From: Phytophthora colocasiae
Lineage: Eukaryota; Oomycota; Peronosporomycetes; Peronosporales; Peronosporaceae
DNA: 64,000 bases
Direction: 5' to 3'
NCBI GenBank assembly: GCA_018806915.1
Contig: JAGKQI010000094.1
Location: 434,001-498,000, forward strand
Part shown: positions 60,854 to 64,000 of the stretch, in pieces
How positions within the stretch are numbered: the stretch's first letter is position 1
How the letters are laid out: the number at the start of each line of letters is the position of its first letter
Notes under the pieces: generated by a model
Seen by the model: only the letters and a program-made list of their open reading frames with translations
What the model was told of the DNA's origin: nothing
Database searches by the model: none
Made by a program: the position numbers and the translations under genes

Positions 60854-61993
60854 ACAATGAGCTTTATTCAGCGGATTTTAGCGAGAATGTGTTGCAGCGG
60901 ACGTATTAAATATGATAGATAGTAAGGTCTTAATACTGTTTATAGTTCAGGCCAAGAATTCGTTTGACTTAAGGAGACACACCTATCTTTAAAAAGCTGA
61001 ATATTTTTTGGTTGAGGTCAATTTGGGTGTAGTTCTCTTTTCCTCTGAGACTGGGGAGTTGTGGAAGTCCAAATACTGCATCAATTGACCTTAAACTGAA
61101 ATGATCTACAACGACGAAGTATCTCGCTAAAACTTGTTTCAAAAGCTACAAATGCATTTAGAAGAAGAAAATGAGTAGATTAACTAGTTAGCGGATTTCT
61201 TGTGCTTAAAACTACACTAAACCAGCAGAATCCAGATGTTGTTTGCCCTTTCAGGGATTATATCCGTCGTTGATTCAAGCCCCAATTTTCGCGTTAGCTT
61301 CTCCAAAGTAGATTGATCAAGTTCAACCGCGTGATGGTAAATAAATTGGCAATGCTTCTTGAAGGAATTTTGCAGGTTGCCGATATTTGGCGTTTGAGTT
61401 GTTTAACGGAAGTAAATGTCGTTCCGAAGTCTCCAAACCGCATGAAAAACAATGGCTGCTTGAACTTTCCACAGCATAAGATGTACATTTTGGTTCCTCC
61501 TCCAAATGCTTTGAATATCACGAGGCTCAGGAAAAAGCGCCAAGTCAATGCCGACCGAAAGAAACATGTCCATGGAGTCCATACCTGGCGCTATGTTGAA
61601 GCCAACGTTGGACACGTTTAAATATGCAGCTGGAATACAGCATCAGCAACTTCATCGCCTGAATATTACAAAGTGTATTCTCAGCACTGCATTAATTCTC
61701 GTCAACCCTCACTAAATGAGTAATTGTTCCGCTTTGCTACCTCTCGGAGAAAAGCAATATGCCTATAAGCAATAGATTTTGCATACTTTACTGCTACATG
61801 TATATGATGCCATTTGCAAGAAAACAAAACTATCGTTAAGTACATTGACAAGAGCAATTCGTACTGTACACGTACTACAATGCAGAGAAGCAGCCGAATT
61901 TTTTTTGTAGAAACTGTATACAACTTCTGCTGCTATGTGTAGGAACGCACATTGACAACTATAATTACGTTCGCACAGCTCGCAGCGCGAAGA
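60854..61993. other. Intergenic DNA between repeat copies
   Basis: Contains weak frames on both strands (a 102-codon plus-strand frame at 61313 is the longest) but no protein family is recognisable. AGGAACGCACATTGACAA near 61943 matches copy 2's 3' part. Confidence 0.4.
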
Positions 61994-62218
61994 TCATACC
62001 GGTCCTTTTACCATACTGCTAATACTGATTTCAATGTTCCTGTTCGAGTTCCTAGGTCCGCAGGATGAATGACATATCTCCTGTCCCTGACCATGGTGAT
62101 GGTGGCTACGACGGTGAGGTAGGTTGGTAAATTGAAAACTGTTGGTGCTTGTTGCGTTCCCCAGCTCTGAGTTCTCTACTCTAAGGGAGATAATACATGT
62201 TATTTTTTCGAGACGCAA
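61994..62218 (-). pseudogene. Small-secreted-protein-like repeat, copy 3
   Basis: CAGTTTTCAATTTACCAAC on the minus strand (62128-62146 region) is the counterpart of copies 1 and 2. A frame after it encodes LTVVATITMVRDRRYVIHPA, comparable to VYIVAIIANAQGQ of copy 2. No complete gene remains. Confidence 0.3.
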
Positions 62219-62800
62219 ACAAAGAGTATTCTGCGGGGATATGACCCAATGCGTGTCCTTCTGAATCAGGATACCTCCTCACCTGAAGGTGTTCTTTGAA
62301 GGACGTCATCCGCATCTATAGAGTCTGCCACTGGATCTGTTCGATGCAAGTATTTAACGTCCACCGCAAGTGCTCCAGTTGACTGTTAGTTCTTCGTTTG
62401 GGATCATCTAGGTTAACGTGAGTTCTCAAACTCTGCGGCGCAGAGTCTGTGACCATTGATGACAGTGCTGAAAATTCTTCCCCTGCTTTGATTATCCGAT
62501 TGGCGGGGTCCAGGATAAATTGAAAGCGTTGAAATCGTCTGTCATTGCTTCATACTCCAGCAAACATCCATCCTGAAGACCTGGGAACGCTGCCAGGCCA
62601 AACGCATGGACTATTCTTCCTTACTGTCTTTCGTCTTAAAAGCTTCGTCGTCGATCTAAGAATCCAGATACTTGGCCACACCACTATGGCTGCTGCTCCG
62701 AAGTGGAAGGTGTAGTGTCTTCCTGTCCAACATTTTCGAGCCACTTGCTCGGTAAAGACGCCAATGTGTTCAAAGTAGTTGGCGTCGTGATACAAATGTG

Positions 62801-63079
62801 TCATCGGCGATTCTCCTGGCCATCTCCGACGATCTCCTGCAAATGGATGATCACACGGCTTGAGATGGTGCGTAATGGAGTTCAGCCTGAACTTCAGCCC
62901 TTGAATCCTACCTTCCCCGAAAACGCCTCGGTGGCATCTTCAGCCGTCGGCTGAGATGTCACACGGAACGCAAAATACTCCGGATGTGCATGGAGTCCGA
63001 ATCCATAAGAGTTCGCAATAGCGGATGAGCTCTTCTTGCCGTTTGTTGTAGTTTCTATCCCATTGGGGTAGCAAGACAT
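62801..63079 (-). CDS. Possible small two-exon gene, unrecognised
   Basis: complement(62801..62836, 62912..63079) would give 67 residues: ATG 63079 (MSCYPNGIETTTNGKK), donor AAG|GTAGG, acceptor TTTGCAG at 62837. The product has no known motif. An overlapping frame (62804-62550, MTHLYHDANYFEHIG) could belong to a differently spliced form. Low confidence. Confidence 0.25.
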
Positions 63080-63200
63080 GGCGTCGCAACAGATGAATGG
63101 TATTTTCTTAACGTTAACTTAATTCTACGCTGTGATCCATGTAAAAACACTCAACGGGGTTCATACTTGCCACCCCACCCTCGTAATCTTCATCTTCTCC

Positions 63201-63872
63201 TTACAGCTGCAGCTGTGGGTGTCGTTTACTGAGCTTCAGCGCCGTTTTGAGTCCCGTCTTGACGTTCCTCCAGCGCTGACGTAGACTTTTGCCACTCTCT
63301 CGGTCATACACGACCACTTGGACTTGTTCATGGCCTTCAGCTTGATAGTGACTCGAGGATTTGGCACTCTTTACCACTGCCGTAGCTAAAGCCTTCCAGA
63401 AGCGCTTCTTCTGCATGGCAGAAGCCACTGCTGGCACAATCGTCCGTCCTGCACTCTCTTCCTCTTCAACTGGAGGAAACTTTGCCACAGCGGTAGATAC
63501 GTGACTATGCCAGCGATAGAACGCCGCAGCGTCTGGCATATAGAGCTGCACACTCGTAGCTGTTGCTGCATCTTGGAAATGCAATTGACGGGCATCATCA
63601 CCAACGTCTAGAGCAGTGACGCGCATTCGAACGAGAAGACTTTTAGCTGATGCGTCTTCGTAGCGATAAAGCCACAGAATATTGCCGCAAAAGACAGCAA
63701 AGACTCTCGTCCAGCAGTCCGGAAGTTCCACGGCGTCTCGTTGCCAATAGACCCAGTCACTAAGTGGTCGTTGCAATTGCACCAACACTTGGAGCTCTCT
63801 GGATTCCGAGTCGATGATGACTTCATTATCGAGATCTTGGTCTTCCTCCACGGAGTCGCTACCATTTGTCAT
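63201..63872 (-). CDS. PH-domain protein, 223 aa
   Basis: ATG 63872 follows an in-frame stop closely, so the start is firm. After an acidic N-terminus, residues about 35-135 match a pleckstrin homology pattern: VYWQRDAVELPDCWTRVFAV, FCGNILWLYRYED, then strands and a final helix with the conserved Trp (AAAFYRWHSHVSTAVAKF). The C-terminal 90 residues are basic, helical and without a known domain. PH domains bind phosphoinositides or proteins at membranes; ligand and role are unknown. Confidence 0.65.
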   Translation of the reverse strand: MTNGSDSVEEDQDLDNEVIIDSESRELQVLVQLQRPLSDWVYWQRDAVELPDCWTRVFAVFCGNILWLYRYEDASAKSLLVRMRVTALDVGDDARQLHFQDAATATSVQLYMPDAAAFYRWHSHVSTAVAKFPPVEEEESAGRTIVPAVASAMQKKRFWKALATAVVKSAKSSSHYQAEGHEQVQVVVYDRESGKSLRQRWRNVKTGLKTALKLSKRHPQLQL

Positions 63873-64000
63873 CCACGTGGACCGCAGGGATTCACTGCGT
63901 GCGTTTTTCTGAGGAGAAGATACTTTTTGTATATTGTTATCATGACGGTGCGATCTTCTTTTGCAGCGATCAATTGGTCTGGCAACGTGCCGTCGAGTGA

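Noticed and set aside
61313..61621. 102-codon plus-strand ORF with a basic C-terminus
   Set aside because: No homologue recognised, competing frames on both strands, located between decayed repeats.

Overview
The window looks like a piece of a Phytophthora-like oomycete nuclear genome. Evidence: compact, mostly intron-poor genes; introns of about 50-75 bp with GTAAG-type donors and CTAAC-type branch points; initiator-like TCAYTYY promoter motifs; protein families typical of the group (TKL receptor-like kinase, TOS1/thaumatin wall protein, GH17 remnant, DUF6818-like protein); and a dense nest of LTR retrotransposons, hAT, Tc1/mariner and SINE copies. All calls were made by reading; no database search was run.

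Layout. 1-5.7 kb: an unrecognised ORF, a DUF6818-like gene, a PEP-mutase/isocitrate-lyase superfamily enzyme and, convergent with it, a frameshifted receptor-like TKL kinase. 5.8-25.4 kb: a transposon nest. A decayed hAT element was entered by a 16.5 kb Ty3/Gypsy element (7169-23684, 4-bp TSD GGGT, LTRs nearly identical), a Tc1/mariner derivative with 223-bp TIRs, and two inverted copies of one tRNA-related SINE, each with its own TSD. The Gypsy element encodes gag, protease, RT, a degenerate RNase H, a second intact RNase H, integrase and a chromodomain on the minus strand. It also carries a 1018-codon ORF on the opposite strand between pol and the 3' LTR. 25.6-40.3 kb: a conserved gene island with Atg4, a divergent Nup188-type nucleoporin, a secreted thaumatin-TOS1 fusion, a TPR protein, a five-exon dynein regulatory complex 8 gene (DRC8/EFCAB2) and a stand-alone CDC48 N-domain protein. 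40.7-42.9 kb: decayed GH17 and membrane-protein genes.

43-55.2 kb: a second TE cluster centred on one B-type full-size ABC transporter. A 4.1 kb Copia-derived element with identical 223-bp LTRs lies 125 bp upstream of its start. A 3.66 kb hAT element carrying a captured Hsp70 fragment sits between its first membrane domain and first nucleotide-binding domain. A 541-bp solo LTR sits within its last codons. Each insertion has a clean TSD, and the transporter also has two apparent single-base frameshifts.

55.7-64 kb: an amino-acid permease whose 3' end forms one arm of a perfect 53-bp inverted repeat, a frameshifted trypsin-like protease with C-terminal membrane helices, three diverged copies of a small-secreted-protein-like repeat, a doubtful small two-exon gene and a PH-domain protein. 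The most unusual biology is the pair of LTR elements that both carry an antisense passenger ORF upstream of their 3' LTR, and the transporter broken by successive TEs.
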